Source: Tomitella biformata AHU 1821
GTDB taxonomy: Bacteria > Actinomycetota > Actinomycetes > Mycobacteriales > Mycobacteriaceae
DNA length: 64,000 nt
Assembly (NCBI RefSeq): GCF_000524475.1
Contig: NZ_BAVQ01000005.1
Coordinates: 1 to 64,000, forward strand
Direction: 5' to 3'
Part shown: positions 18,569 to 28,142 of the stretch, in pieces
How positions within the stretch are numbered: position 1 is the first letter of the stretch
How the letters are laid out: every line of letters starts with the position of its first letter
Translations under genes and position numbers: made by a program
The notes under the pieces: generated by a model
Databases searched by the model: none
Told to the model about the DNA's origin: nothing
What the model saw: the letters and a program-made list of their open reading frames with translations, nothing else

Positions 18569-19705
18569 TTATGAGCGGGCCGCCCGGGCCAGCGCCATCG
18601 TCTCGGTCATCAGCTTGCCGACGGCCTCGAATTCGGTGAGGAACGCGTCGTGCCCGGCGCTGGTCTCGATGATCCGCAGTCCGGCGCAGTTCGGCAGTCC
18701 GTGGGCCAACTCCTCCTGGAGCCGGATGGGGTAGAGCCTGTCCGTGTCGAAGCCGGCGACGATAGTCGGCACCGTACAGCTCCCCAACGCCGCCTCGATC
18801 CCGCCGCGGTCGTAGCCCACGTCGTGGCGGTTCAGCGAGTCCGTGAGGACGACATAGCTGCCGGCGTCGAAGCGCGCGACCAGTTTGTTGGCCTGATGCT
18901 CCAGGTAGCTTTGCACCGCGTACCGGCCGCCGGCTCGCGGGTCCTCGCCGCCCTGCCCGTCATTGCGGAAGCGGTTGTCCAACTCCAGCTCGGCGCGGTA
19001 GGCCAGGTGCGCGAAGCGCCGGGCCAGGCCGAGGCCGGAGGTGGGGAAGGAGCCGGTCTCGTAGTAGTCGCCGCCCTGCCAGTTGGGGTCGGCCAGAATC
19101 GCCTGGATCTGGCTGGACTGGGTGCCGATCTGGTCGGCCGTGGCGCGCGCGCCGACGGCCAGCACCAGGGCCGAGTCCACGCGGTCGGGGTGGGTGATGG
19201 CCCACTCCAGCGCGCGGGCGCCGCCCATCGAGCCGCCCATGACGGACGCGACGGAGCGCACACCGAGCAGATCTAACGCCCGGGCCTCGGCCGCGACCTG
19301 GTCGCGGATGGAGACGTACGGGAAGCGCGAGCCATACGGCTTGCCGTCGGGCGCGATCGAGGACGGCCCCGTGGTGCCGCCGCAGCCGCCGAGCGCGTTG
19401 GTGGAGATGACGCACCACTCGTTGGTGTCGAGGGCCTGCCCCGGCCCGACGAGCCCGTCCCACCAGCCCGCATTGGTGTGGTCCGCGTCCGGCGGGCCGG
19501 CGACGTGAGTGTCCCCGGTCAGCGCGTGCAGCACCAGCACCACGTTGTCACGAGATTCGGACAGCTCGCCCCAGCGCTGAATCGCGATGGTGACGTCGGC
19601 CAGCTCGGCCCCGCTCTCCAGAGTCATGGGGCCGATCTCGACCGTGCCGAGCTGCCCGTCCGGCGACGGCAACCGCGCCGGACGGGCAGCCTGAACAGGA
19701 CTCAC
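18569..19705 (-). CDS. metX: Homoserine O-acetyltransferase
   Basis: The 378-residue alpha/beta-hydrolase transfers acetyl from acetyl-CoA to homoserine, the first committed step of methionine synthesis by direct sulfhydrylation. It shows [22 protein letters not shown], the nucleophile elbow GGSMGG with Ser159, and catalytic His352 in SAGHDAFL. The GTG at 19703-19705 begins two bases after the metY stop (TGACAGTG). The larger open frame upstream is antisense-like sequence inside metY. metY and metX form one transcript under the SAM-IV riboswitch. Confidence 0.93.
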   Translation of the reverse strand: MSPVQAARPARLPSPDGQLGTVEIGPMTLESGAELADVTIAIQRWGELSESRDNVVLVLHALTGDTHVAGPPDADHTNAGWWDGLVGPGQALDTNEWCVISTNALGGCGGTTGPSSIAPDGKPYGSRFPYVSIRDQVAAEARALDLLGVRSVASVMGGSMGGARALEWAITHPDRVDSALVLAVGARATADQIGTQSSQIQAILADPNWQGGDYYETGSFPTSGLGLARRFAHLAYRAELELDNRFRNDGQGGEDPRAGGRYAVQSYLEHQANKLVARFDAGSYVVLTDSLNRHDVGYDRGGIEAALGSCTVPTIVAGFDTDRLYPIRLQEELAHGLPNCAGLRIIETSAGHDAFLTEFEAVGKLMTETMALARAARS

Positions 19706-19707
19706 TG

Positions 19708-21030
19708 TCAAGATGCCGCCGCCACGAAACCGCTGCGCAGGTCGGCGAGGATATCCTCGATGCCCTCCAGGCCGACGGCGAGGCGGACCTGGCCGGGGGC
19801 GGTGCCCGCGGAGCGACGCTCGGCCTCGGAAAGCTGCGAATGCGTGGTGGTCCAGGGGTGGATCACCAGCGAGCGCACATCCCCGATGTTGGCGACGTGG
19901 CTGTGCAGCGTCAGCGCGTCGATGAACTTGCGCGCGGCGGCCTCGCCGCCAGCGATCTCGAACGTGAGGACCGCGCCGGTGCCACGCGGGGCCAGCTTGC
20001 GGCCCCGGTCGTACCACTTGGACGACTTCAGGCCGGCGAAGGACACGGACTCGACCGCGGGCTCGGACTCGAGGAACTCCGCAACGGCCTGCGCGTTGGA
20101 CACATGCCGCTCGATGCGCAGGCTCAGCGTCTCCAGGCCCTGCGCGATGAGGAAGGCGTTGAACGGGGCCGGGGCCGCGCCGATGTCGCGCAGCAGCTGC
20201 ACGCGGGCCTTGAGGGCGTAGGCGGGCGCGCCCAGGTCCGCGAACACGACGCCGTGGTAGCTGGCGTCGGGCTCGGTGAAGCCCGGGTAGCGCGACGCGC
20301 CGTCGGCATCGGTGACGGTCCAGTCGAAGTTGCCGCCGTCGACGAGGACGCCGGCGATCGCCGTGCCGTGGCCGCCGATGTACTTGGTGGCCGAGTGGAC
20401 CACGATGTTCGCGCCGTGCGCGAGGGGGTTGAGCAGGTACGGCGTGGCGATGGTGTTGTCCACGATCAGCGCGATGCCGCTGTCCTTGGCGATGGCGGCG
20501 ATGCCGGGGATGTCGAGCACGTCGCCGCGGGGGTTGCCGATGGTCTCGCCGAAGAACGCCTTCGTGTTCGGGCGGACGGCCGCGCGCCACTGGTCAAGGT
20601 TGTCGGGGTCCTCGACGAACGTGACGTCGATACCGAGCTTGCGCAGCGTGTAGTGGAACAGGTTGAACGTCCCGCCGTACAGGTGCGGGCTGGACACGAT
20701 GTGGTCGCCGGCGGCCGCGAGATTCAACAGCGCGAACGTGGTGGCGGACTGACCCGAGGCCAGCAGCAGCGCCGCGACGCCGCCCTCGAGCGCGGCGATC
20801 CGCTGCTCGACGGTGTCCACGGTGGGGTTCATGATGCGGGTGTAGATGTTGCCCGGCTCCGCCAGCGCGAACAGGTTCTCGGCGTGCTGGGTGTCGTTGA
20901 ACGTGTACGACGTCGTCTGGTAGATCGGCAGCGCCCGCGCGTTGGTCGCCGAGTCGGGGGACTGGCCCGAGTGGATCTGCTTCGTCTCGAAGGTCCAGTT
21001 GGCCGTCGGGTCTGTGACGTTCTCAGTCAT
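19708..21030 (-). CDS. metY: O-acetylhomoserine sulfhydrylase
   Basis: The 440-residue PLP enzyme makes homocysteine from O-acetylhomoserine and sulfide. The Cys/Met metabolism PLP fold is clear: [36 protein letters not shown], and the PLP lysine Lys216 in [15 protein letters not shown] lies 7 bases before the ATG at 21028-21030. That ribosome binding site sits in a small hairpin (TGATG...CATCA), so its accessibility may be regulated. A 560-bp leader upstream holds a SAM-IV riboswitch and a Cys-Cys mini-ORF. Confidence 0.94.
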   Translation of the reverse strand: MTENVTDPTANWTFETKQIHSGQSPDSATNARALPIYQTTSYTFNDTQHAENLFALAEPGNIYTRIMNPTVDTVEQRIAALEGGVAALLLASGQSATTFALLNLAAAGDHIVSSPHLYGGTFNLFHYTLRKLGIDVTFVEDPDNLDQWRAAVRPNTKAFFGETIGNPRGDVLDIPGIAAIAKDSGIALIVDNTIATPYLLNPLAHGANIVVHSATKYIGGHGTAIAGVLVDGGNFDWTVTDADGASRYPGFTEPDASYHGVVFADLGAPAYALKARVQLLRDIGAAPAPFNAFLIAQGLETLSLRIERHVSNAQAVAEFLESEPAVESVSFAGLKSSKWYDRGRKLAPRGTGAVLTFEIAGGEAAARKFIDALTLHSHVANIGDVRSLVIHPWTTTHSQLSEAERRSAGTAPGQVRLAVGLEGIEDILADLRSGFVAAAS

Positions 21031-21065
21031 TGATGCGCTCCATCAGCAAAGAAATGTGAGTTGAC

Positions 21066-21094
21066 GGCCAGCCCGCACGGTGGGGGCTGCGGCC
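21066..21094 (-). promoter_or_regulatory. Hairpin in the metY leader between mini-ORF and start codon
   Basis: GGCCAGCCC (21066-21074) can pair with the GGGCT and GGCC segments at 21083-21094, with a small bulge. It lies between the Cys-Cys mini-ORF and the metY ribosome binding site, where an attenuator stem would be expected. Its role is inferred from position. Confidence 0.35.
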
Positions 21095-21146
21095 GGCACG
21101 GCAAAAGGCAAGGGGGCCAGTAACTCTGGCGAGTGGATAGGGTGCG

Positions 21147-21167
21147 TCAGCTCGAGCAACACATCAT
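21147..21167 (-). CDS. Leader mini-ORF Met-Met-Cys-Cys-Ser-Ser upstream of metY
   Basis: ATG ATG TGT TGC TCG AGC TGA encodes a six-residue peptide with adjacent cysteines. A full GGAGG lies six bases before the first ATG, which is stronger than the site of metY itself. Short ORFs with consecutive Cys codons act as cysteine attenuators upstream of sulfur genes in mycobacteria. Here it lies 117 bp before metY and downstream of the SAM-IV riboswitch, so translation stalling at low cysteinyl-tRNA could tune metYX. Attenuation is inferred; the ORF and its ribosome site are seen directly. Confidence 0.5.
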   Translation of the reverse strand: MMCCSS

Positions 21168-21201
21168 CAAAAACCTCCGTTGGGGATTAGCCCAGTTCTG
21201 T

Positions 21202-21330
21202 GGGCCCGCCCCAGCGGGCCCGCGCTTGCCATCCGACTGCGGACAACCTGGTCATCACCCGGGGCACCCCACCGCGGTTGGAGGGTTGCCGGCCAGCGAG
21301 CCGGGGCTTGTCGCTGACGCTCATGACCTA
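21202..21330 (-). promoter_or_regulatory. SAM-IV riboswitch of the metYX operon
   Basis: On the minus strand the aptamer begins GGTCATGAG (21328-21320) and closes with ATGACC (21255-21250). Between them are the conserved segments AAGCCCCGGCT, GCTGGCCGGCAACCCTCC and GCGGTGGGGTGCCCCGGG. These are hallmarks of SAM-IV, the actinobacterial S-adenosylmethionine riboswitch often found before metXY-type genes. A GC-rich hairpin at 21202-21221 follows and may belong to the expression platform. High SAM should lower metYX expression. Confidence 0.9.
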
Positions 21331-21335
21331 CTGCG

Positions 21336-21366
21336 ATCTTAGACGTACCTATGCGGGGATGATCAA
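21336..21366 (-). promoter_or_regulatory. Candidate promoter of the metYX leader
   Basis: TTGATC (21366-21361) and TAAGAT (21341-21336) on the minus strand are separated by 19 bp. This places the transcript start just before the SAM-IV aptamer. The spacing is slightly long, so the call is tentative. Confidence 0.4.
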
Positions 21367-21589
21367 GTGGTGGTTTCCGGCGACGTCCGCGTGGCCTGTT
21401 CAGGCATGGCGAGAGGAGTCCAACCGCGTCCCGGCGATTGGGATCGGGACGGATAATTATCACCACCTGGGCTGGGTGGCGCGCTCGCGTATTACCCTCG
21501 TCAAAGAAGACTGGGTTAGGTCCGGGCTGTTCACAAGGCACATCGGACTACACGAGTTGATAAGGCTTGTCTAGGAGGACGCGGACCAC

Positions 21590-22807
21590 ATGTCCAAGAT
21601 TAAGGTCGAGGGAACCGTCGTCGAACTTGATGGCGACGAGATGACTCGAATTATTTGGCAGTTCATCAAGGACAAGCTCATCCATCCTTACTTGGATGTG
21701 AACCTTGAGTACTACGACCTGGGTATCGAGGAGCGCGATCGCACCGATGACCAGATCACCATTGACTCCGCGAACGCCATCAAGAAGCACGGTGTGGGCG
21801 TCAAATGCGCCACGATCACCCCAGACGAGCAGAGGGTCGAGGAGTTCGGCCTGAAGAAGATGTGGCGGTCGCCCAACGGCACCATCCGCAACATCCTGGG
21901 CGGCACGATCTTCCGTGCGCCCATCATCATCTCGAACGTGCCGCGCCTGGTGCCGGGCTGGACCAAGCCCGTCGTCGTCGGCCGGCACGCGTTCGGCGAC
22001 CAGTATCGCGCCACGGACTTCAAGGTCGATCGCCCCGGCACCGTCACCATCAGCTTCACCCCGGATGACGGCAGCGCGCCGATCGAGCACGAGGTGTGCC
22101 AGATGCCGGAAGACGGCGGCGTCGTGATGGGCATGTACAACTACAAGAAGTCCATCGAGGACTTCGCGCGCGCATCGCTGGCATACGGGCTGCAGCAGAA
22201 CTATCCCGTGTACCTGTCGACGAAGAACACCATCCTCAAGGCCTACGACGGCATGTTCAAGGATGAGTTCCAGCGGGTCTTCGAGGAGGAGTTCAAGGCG
22301 GAGTTCGACGCCGCGGGCCTGACTTACGAGCACCGCCTGATCGACGACATGGTGGCTTCCTCTCTCAAGTGGGAGGGCGGCTACGTCTGGGCGTGCAAGA
22401 ACTACGACGGCGACGTGCAGTCGGACACCGTCGCGCAGGGCTACGGCTCGCTCGGTCTCATGACGTCCGTGCTGATGACACCGGACGGCAAGACGGTCGA
22501 GGCGGAGGCCGCGCACGGCACCGTCACCCGGCACTACCGCCAGCACCAGCAGGGCAAGCCGACGTCCACGAACCCCATCGCGTCGATCTTCGCGTGGACC
22601 CGTGGACTCGAGCACCGCGGCAAGCTCGACAGCACCCCCGACGTGGTGGGCTTCGCGCACCTGCTCGAGGACGTCGTCATCAAGACGGTCGAGTCCGGCC
22701 AGATGACGAAGGACCTCGCGTCGCTCGTCGGACCGGAGCAGGCCTACCTGACCACCGAGGAGTTTCTCGGCGCGCTCGATGACAACCTCAAGGCCGCCAA
22801 CGCCTGA
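21590..22807 (+). CDS. icd: NADP-dependent isocitrate dehydrogenase, dimeric eukaryotic-like type
   Basis: The 405-residue enzyme begins with [13 protein letters not shown], typical of the eukaryotic-type NADP-IDH that mycobacteria call Icd1. Other signatures are [49 protein letters not shown] with metal-binding Asp residues, and [11 protein letters not shown]. It makes 2-oxoglutarate and NADPH in the TCA cycle. AGGAGG lies upstream of the ATG at 21590. The start is head-to-head with metYX, and the 260 bp between 21331 and 21589 carry both promoters. A monomeric IDH lies nearby. Confidence 0.95.
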   Translation: MSKIKVEGTVVELDGDEMTRIIWQFIKDKLIHPYLDVNLEYYDLGIEERDRTDDQITIDSANAIKKHGVGVKCATITPDEQRVEEFGLKKMWRSPNGTIRNILGGTIFRAPIIISNVPRLVPGWTKPVVVGRHAFGDQYRATDFKVDRPGTVTISFTPDDGSAPIEHEVCQMPEDGGVVMGMYNYKKSIEDFARASLAYGLQQNYPVYLSTKNTILKAYDGMFKDEFQRVFEEEFKAEFDAAGLTYEHRLIDDMVASSLKWEGGYVWACKNYDGDVQSDTVAQGYGSLGLMTSVLMTPDGKTVEAEAAHGTVTRHYRQHQQGKPTSTNPIASIFAWTRGLEHRGKLDSTPDVVGFAHLLEDVVIKTVESGQMTKDLASLVGPEQAYLTTEEFLGALDDNLKAANA

Positions 22808-22844
22808 GTCAGCGTCTCTAGGGGACGCCTAGGGCCCTCGAAGA

Positions 22845-22889
22845 TGACGAAGTTGACGTTATTTGACAACGAATGCGTCAACTTCGTCA
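22845..22889. terminator. Hairpin after icd, terminator or operator of the following MFS gene
   Basis: TGACGAAGTTGACG (22845-22858) and its exact complement (22876-22889) flank a 17-nt loop containing TTGACA. It lies 37 bp after the icd stop, so it may terminate icd. It also lies 90 bp before the MFS start and overlaps a possible -35 element, so a regulator site is the alternative. Confidence 0.5.
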
Positions 22890-22979
22890 CTTTCGCGGAC
22901 GCGTACCGCCCCACTGAGACCTCCGTCTCCCACGGCGCGATCTGGGAAGACTCTGGCCCGGCCCGCCGTTGCTCGAGGG

Positions 22980-24194
22980 GTGAGCACCACTGCGATATCC
23001 ACCACGGGGAGATCCACGACCCTGCCTATGCTGGCGCTGTCGATGGGCGGTTTCGGGATCGGCACCACCGAGTTCGTCGCGATGGGCCTGCTGCCGGAGA
23101 TCGCCCACGGCTTCGACGTCACCGAGCCGGTCGCCGGCCACGTGATCTCCGCCTACGCGCTCGGCGTCGTGATCGGCGCGCCGACCATCGCCGCGCTCAG
23201 CGCCCGCGTGCCCCGCAAGACCCTGCTGATCGCCCTCATGATCGCGTTCACCCTCGGCAACGCGCTCGCGGTGTTCGCGCCCACCTACGAGATCCTCATC
23301 GCCGCGCGGTTTGTCGCTGGCCTGCCGCATGGCGCCTACTTCGGCGTCGCCGCGCTGGTGGCCGCGGAGCTGGCCCCGGCTGGCAAGCGCGCGAAGGCCG
23401 TCGCGCAGGTCATGCTGGGCCTTTCCGTCGCCAACGTGGTCGGGGTGCCCCTCGCCTCGGTCGTCGGGCAGCACTTTGGCTGGCGCAGCGCCTTCGCGAT
23501 TGTCACGGTCCTCGGCGCGTGCACCATCGCCGCGCTGGCCCGCTGGCTGCCCGTGATGCGCTCGATGCCCGCCTCGAGCCCGCGCGCCGAACTCGGCGCG
23601 CTGCGGCGCTCCCAAGTGTGGCTGACCCTGGCCGTCGGGATGGTCGGCTTCGGCGGGATGTTCGCGGTGTACACCTACATCAGCACGACGCTCACCGACG
23701 TCGCCGGACTGCCGGTGTTGCTCGTCCCACTGGGGCTGATGGTCTACGGCATCGGCATGGTGGTCGGCAACCTCGTCGGCGGCCGCATCGCGGACCGCGC
23801 GCTGATCCCCGGCATGTTCGCCATGCTCGCCGCCGTCGCCGTCGTGATGGCGCTGTTCGTGGTGGCCGTGCGCAACCCGTACAGCGCGATGGTGCTGGTG
23901 TTCCTGGTTGGCGCGTCGGGCGCGGCCCTGGTCCCGGCGCTGCAGACCCGGCTGATGGATGTGGCCGAGGGTGCGCAGAATCTCGCCGCGTCGCTGAACC
24001 ATGCCGCCCTGAACGTCGCCAACGCGGGCGGCGCGTGGCTGGGCGGGCTGGTTATCGCGGCGGGCTTCGGCTACACGGCCCCCGCGGCGGTGGGCGCGCT
24101 GCTGGCCATCGCCGGGCTCGCGATCTTCGGGGTGGCGATGCTGCTGCAGCGGCGCACGACGGCAGAAGAGCGGGTTGTCGTGGCTGTGCACTAG
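22980..24194 (+). CDS. MFS transporter, DHA1 family (arabinose/drug exporter-like)
   Basis: The protein of about 404 residues has 12 predicted helices. Motifs are GGFGIGTTEFVAMGLLPEIA in helix 1, AYALGVVIGAP, and AELAPAGKRAKAVAQVMLGLSVANVVGVP, the typical AraJ/SotB-like pattern. It is likely a proton-driven efflux pump; the substrate is unknown. The start is uncertain: GTG 22980 sits at the beginning of a plausible hydrophilic N-terminus, but its GAGGG is very close. The open frame further upstream overlaps the hairpin at 22845-22889. The stop overlaps the region just before exonuclease III. Confidence 0.8.
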   Translation: MSTTAISTTGRSTTLPMLALSMGGFGIGTTEFVAMGLLPEIAHGFDVTEPVAGHVISAYALGVVIGAPTIAALSARVPRKTLLIALMIAFTLGNALAVFAPTYEILIAARFVAGLPHGAYFGVAALVAAELAPAGKRAKAVAQVMLGLSVANVVGVPLASVVGQHFGWRSAFAIVTVLGACTIAALARWLPVMRSMPASSPRAELGALRRSQVWLTLAVGMVGFGGMFAVYTYISTTLTDVAGLPVLLVPLGLMVYGIGMVVGNLVGGRIADRALIPGMFAMLAAVAVVMALFVVAVRNPYSAMVLVFLVGASGAALVPALQTRLMDVAEGAQNLAASLNHAALNVANAGGAWLGGLVIAAGFGYTAPAAVGALLAIAGLAIFGVAMLLQRRTTAEERVVVAVH

Positions 24195-24204
24195 CCTGCT
24201 CGAT

Positions 24205-25002
24205 GTGTCGACCATTATCACCACCGTCAATGTCAATGGCATCCGTGCCGCCGCTAAGAAGGAACACGGCATCCTGGCCTGGTTGGCCAGCACCGCGTCC
24301 CAGATCGTGTGCCTGCAGGAGGTGCGCGCGGATGACAAGCAGCTGCACGCCTCGCTGGCGCCAGCGCTCGAGGCCGGTTGGCACCTGGTGTCCGCCGAGC
24401 CCGAGGTCAAGGGCCGCAACGGCGTCGCCATCCTCTCCCGCACGCCTGCCGACGCGCACCGCATCGGCTTCGGCGACCCCGAGTTCGAGGGCTCCGGCCG
24501 GTACCTGGAGGCCGACTTCGGCGACCTGACCGTCGGCAGCCTCTATCTGCCGTCGGGGGAGACGGGCACCCCGAAGCAGGAGGAGAAGGAGCGCTTCATG
24601 GCGACCTTCGGCGAGTACCTCGGCAAGGCTGCCGCGGGCGGTCGGGACACCGTGGTGGTGGGTGACTGGAATATCGCCCACACCGAGCTGGACATCAAGA
24701 ACTGGAAGGGCAACAAGAAGAGCTCCGGCTTCCTGCCCAACGAGCGCGCCTGGCTCGACGAGCTATTCGCCGACGGCCGCTGGGTCGACGTGCCCCGCAA
24801 GCTGCACCCCGAGGTGGAGGGGCCGTACAGCTGGTGGTCCTACCGCGGGCAGGCCTTCGACAACGACGCCGGCTGGCGCATCGACTACCAGCTGGCCACC
24901 GCCGACCTCGCAGAGCGCGCGGTGTCCTCGGTGGTCGAGCGCGCCGTCAGCTATGACCTGCGCTGGTCCGACCACGCGCCGGTCACGGTCGAGTACCAGT
25001 GA
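24205..25002 (+). CDS. xthA: Exodeoxyribonuclease III
   Basis: The 265-residue AP endonuclease/exonuclease of base excision repair has the endonuclease/exonuclease/phosphatase fold. Catalytic motifs visible are TVNVNGIRAA with the catalytic Asn, CLQEVRADD with the metal Glu, YLPSG, VVGDWNIAHTELD with catalytic Asp and Asn, and the terminal SDHAPV with catalytic Asp-His. The GTG at 24205 gives the family N-terminus. Its stop overlaps the start of the ribonuclease gene in GTGA (24999-25002). Confidence 0.93.
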   Translation: MSTIITTVNVNGIRAAAKKEHGILAWLASTASQIVCLQEVRADDKQLHASLAPALEAGWHLVSAEPEVKGRNGVAILSRTPADAHRIGFGDPEFEGSGRYLEADFGDLTVGSLYLPSGETGTPKQEEKERFMATFGEYLGKAAAGGRDTVVVGDWNIAHTELDIKNWKGNKKSSGFLPNERAWLDELFADGRWVDVPRKLHPEVEGPYSWWSYRGQAFDNDAGWRIDYQLATADLAERAVSSVVERAVSYDLRWSDHAPVTVEYQ

Positions 25003-25469
25003 AGGACATGTCCGCGCGCTCGAAGCTGATCATGAGCGTGCTTGTGCTGGTGGTCGTGGGGCTCGGGAGCCTGCTCGGGTTCGAGAGCTTCGGCGGGTCT
25101 GATACGCAGTCCACCACCACGGCCTCCCCGTCTTCGTCCTCCACCGCCGTCGCTGAGACGGTCGCACCGAGGGGAGTGACGGCTGTCCCGATCCCGCAGC
25201 AGGCGTTCGACACGCTCCAAGAGATCGACAACGGCGGCTGGCCGGACTCCGCCAACGCACCCGGCACCAAGGGTGGCCTGACGTGGCAGAACCGCGGCGG
25301 GGACCTGGCCAAGACGACGGCGGACGGCACGCGGATCACCTACCAGGAGTGGGACGTCAACCCGAAGGAACGCGGCCAAGGCCGCGACGCCGAGCGCATC
25401 GTCACCGGCAGCGACGGCAGCGCCTGGTACACCGGCGACCACTACACCAGCTTCATCAAGATGCGCTGA
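24999..25469 (+). CDS. Exported ribonuclease, barnase / RNase Sa family
   Basis: The 156-residue protein has an N-terminal membrane anchor or signal (about residues 9-28), a Ser/Thr linker (about 35-52), and a microbial RNase domain at about 60-156. Family alignment places the catalytic residues at Glu117 (YQEW), Arg133 (AERIV) and His148 (GDHYTSF), and the substrate loop is WQNRGG. The enzyme cleaves RNA after guanine, presumably outside the cell. The GTG at 24999 overlaps the xthA stop; ATG 25008 is an alternative. The stop overlaps by one base the ATG of the barstar-like gene, so toxin and inhibitor are co-translated. Confidence 0.88.
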   Translation: MKDMSARSKLIMSVLVLVVVGLGSLLGFESFGGSDTQSTTTASPSSSSTAVAETVAPRGVTAVPIPQQAFDTLQEIDNGGWPDSANAPGTKGGLTWQNRGGDLAKTTADGTRITYQEWDVNPKERGQGRDAERIVTGSDGSAWYTGDHYTSFIKMR

Positions 25470-25942
25470 TGACGACGCTGCGAGAGTTCTACTCCGACGC
25501 TGGCCCCGTCGCCGGCCTCCTCCCCGGTAGCCCGCACGACGCGGCCGCGGTCGGCTACACACGGCCGCAGGGCTTCACGCTGCGCGCGGTGCGGGGCTCG
25601 CGGATGCCCACCGTGGCCGGGGTTTTCGACGAGTTCGCGGCCGCACTGCAGTTCCCCTACTACTTCGGGGCGAACAAGGACGCATTCGACGAGTGCATGC
25701 GCGAGCTCGACGAGACCCTTGGCTCGGCCGTCGGCTATGTGCTGCTGGTGCGCGACGCTGACCTGCTGCTGTGTGACGAGCCCGGGGAGTTGGCGTGGTT
25801 CGCCGAGGCGATGGCGTTCTACGCGGAGCACTGGGCGGCGCGGGGCGTGGCGTTCAAGGTGCTGCTGCAAGCCGCGGAGCCAGCCGTCGTCGCGCGGTCG
25901 TGGCGAAAGGCGGGCCTTGCCCCGGGCATGATCGGCGCGTAG
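25469..25942 (+). CDS. Barstar-family ribonuclease inhibitor
   Basis: The 157-residue protein is larger than Bacillus barstar (about 90 residues), with an N-terminal extension of about 45 residues. The barstar core (about residues 46-140) contains FPYYFGANKDAFDECMREL, matching the YYGENLDALWD segment with the acidic inhibitory helix, followed by a VLLVRDAD strand and a final strand at GVAFKVLLQ. It should neutralise cytoplasmic copies of the ribonuclease encoded directly before it; the two genes share one base (TGATG). The product has no signal peptide, fitting an intracellular immunity role. Confidence 0.88.
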   Translation: MTTLREFYSDAGPVAGLLPGSPHDAAAVGYTRPQGFTLRAVRGSRMPTVAGVFDEFAAALQFPYYFGANKDAFDECMRELDETLGSAVGYVLLVRDADLLLCDEPGELAWFAEAMAFYAEHWAARGVAFKVLLQAAEPAVVARSWRKAGLAPGMIGA

Positions 25943-25951
25943 GTCTGTTAG

Positions 25952-27067
<1,116 letters not shown>

Positions 27068-27068
27068 A

Positions 27069-28142
27069 GTGGGCATGAAACTACGTTTGCGACGGAAGGC
27101 CGAGCAGGGGCCAGCCAAGGAGAAGGGCCCGAGCTTTTTAGAGCGACAGCGGGCGGCGCGACCCTGGCTGGATCACCTGGTCCGCACGGGCGTGCGCTAC
27201 CAGGGCCAGCGCGGCGATTTCTACGCCGCCGGCATCACCTACTTCACGGTCCTGGCGATCTTCCCGCTGCTGATGGTCGCCTTCTCGGTGGCCGGTTTCG
27301 TACTGGTCCGAGATCCGCAGTTGCTCGATCGGATTCGCGATGAGATCACCGGATCCCTCCCGGACTCGATGGCGTCGACGGTGAAGGACCTCATCGACAC
27401 CGCCATCAACTCGCGCGCGACGGTCGGTGTGATCGGGCTGCTTGGCGCCGCATATTCCGGGCTGGGCTGGATGGCCAACCTGCGGGCGGCACTCACTGAG
27501 CAGTGGGAGCAGAAGAGCTCCAAGTCGAACTTCCTGCTGACGAAGGTGCATGACCTCGGGGCGCTGCTGGGCCTGACCCTGGCGATGATGGTCTCGTTGG
27601 GCATCTCGGTGCTGGGGTCCGGTTCGCTGGGCCAGCGGGTGATCGGCTGGCTGGGGCTTTCCGATCTGCCGGGCATAGGCGCGGCGCTGACGGCCATCAC
27701 CGTGCTGGCGGGGATCGGGGCGTCCTGGGCGGTGTTCGTCTGGGTGATCGCGCGGCTCCCGCGGGAGTCGGTGGGCCTCCGCAGCGCGATGCGTGGCGCG
27801 CTCATCGCGGCGGTGGCGTTCGAGATCTTCAAGCGGGTCGCGGTGCTGTACCTGGAGAAGGTGATGTCGGGGCCCGCGGGGGTGGCGTTCGGTCCGATCA
27901 TCGGCCTGATGGTGTTCGCCAATATCACCGCGCGGATCGTGCTGCTCGCGACGGCGTTCGCGGCCACCAGCAAGGAGTCGCTGGCCCTCGCGACGGTGCC
28001 CGCGCCGGATCCGGTGATCATCGAGCAGCGGGTCCAGGTCCGCGAGGGCAGCGGTCCGGCCGGCGTGGCCTTCGGCTTGCTGCTTGGCGCGTTGGCGGTG
28101 CTGGGGCTCGGCCGCCTGGCCGAGCGGCTCAGGAGGAGCTGA
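27069..28142 (+). CDS. YihY/BrkB family inner membrane protein
   Basis: The 357-residue protein has about six helices from residue 45 onward. The family signature region DFYAAGITYFTVLAIFPLLM is present, and AAYSGLGWMANLRAALTEQWEQ lies between helices. GAAGGG five bases before the GTG at 27069 sets the start. The family, formerly called ribonuclease BN, has no nuclease activity established for these membrane proteins and its role is unclear; export or cell envelope functions are suggested. It follows trpS directly, as in mycobacteria. Its stop abuts the IclR gene end on the other strand. Confidence 0.88.
   Translation: MGMKLRLRRKAEQGPAKEKGPSFLERQRAARPWLDHLVRTGVRYQGQRGDFYAAGITYFTVLAIFPLLMVAFSVAGFVLVRDPQLLDRIRDEITGSLPDSMASTVKDLIDTAINSRATVGVIGLLGAAYSGLGWMANLRAALTEQWEQKSSKSNFLLTKVHDLGALLGLTLAMMVSLGISVLGSGSLGQRVIGWLGLSDLPGIGAALTAITVLAGIGASWAVFVWVIARLPRESVGLRSAMRGALIAAVAFEIFKRVAVLYLEKVMSGPAGVAFGPIIGLMVFANITARIVLLATAFAATSKESLALATVPAPDPVIIEQRVQVREGSGPAGVAFGLLLGALAVLGLGRLAERLRRS

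Noticed and set aside
18569-20590. Minus-strand frame of 673 residues joining metX with upstream sequence
   Set aside because: The first part runs out of frame within metY and has no homology; the family start is GTG 19705.
21200-21574. Plus-strand open frame of 124 residues in the metY/icd intergenic region
   Set aside because: It runs antisense through the SAM-IV riboswitch and has no ribosome site or domain.
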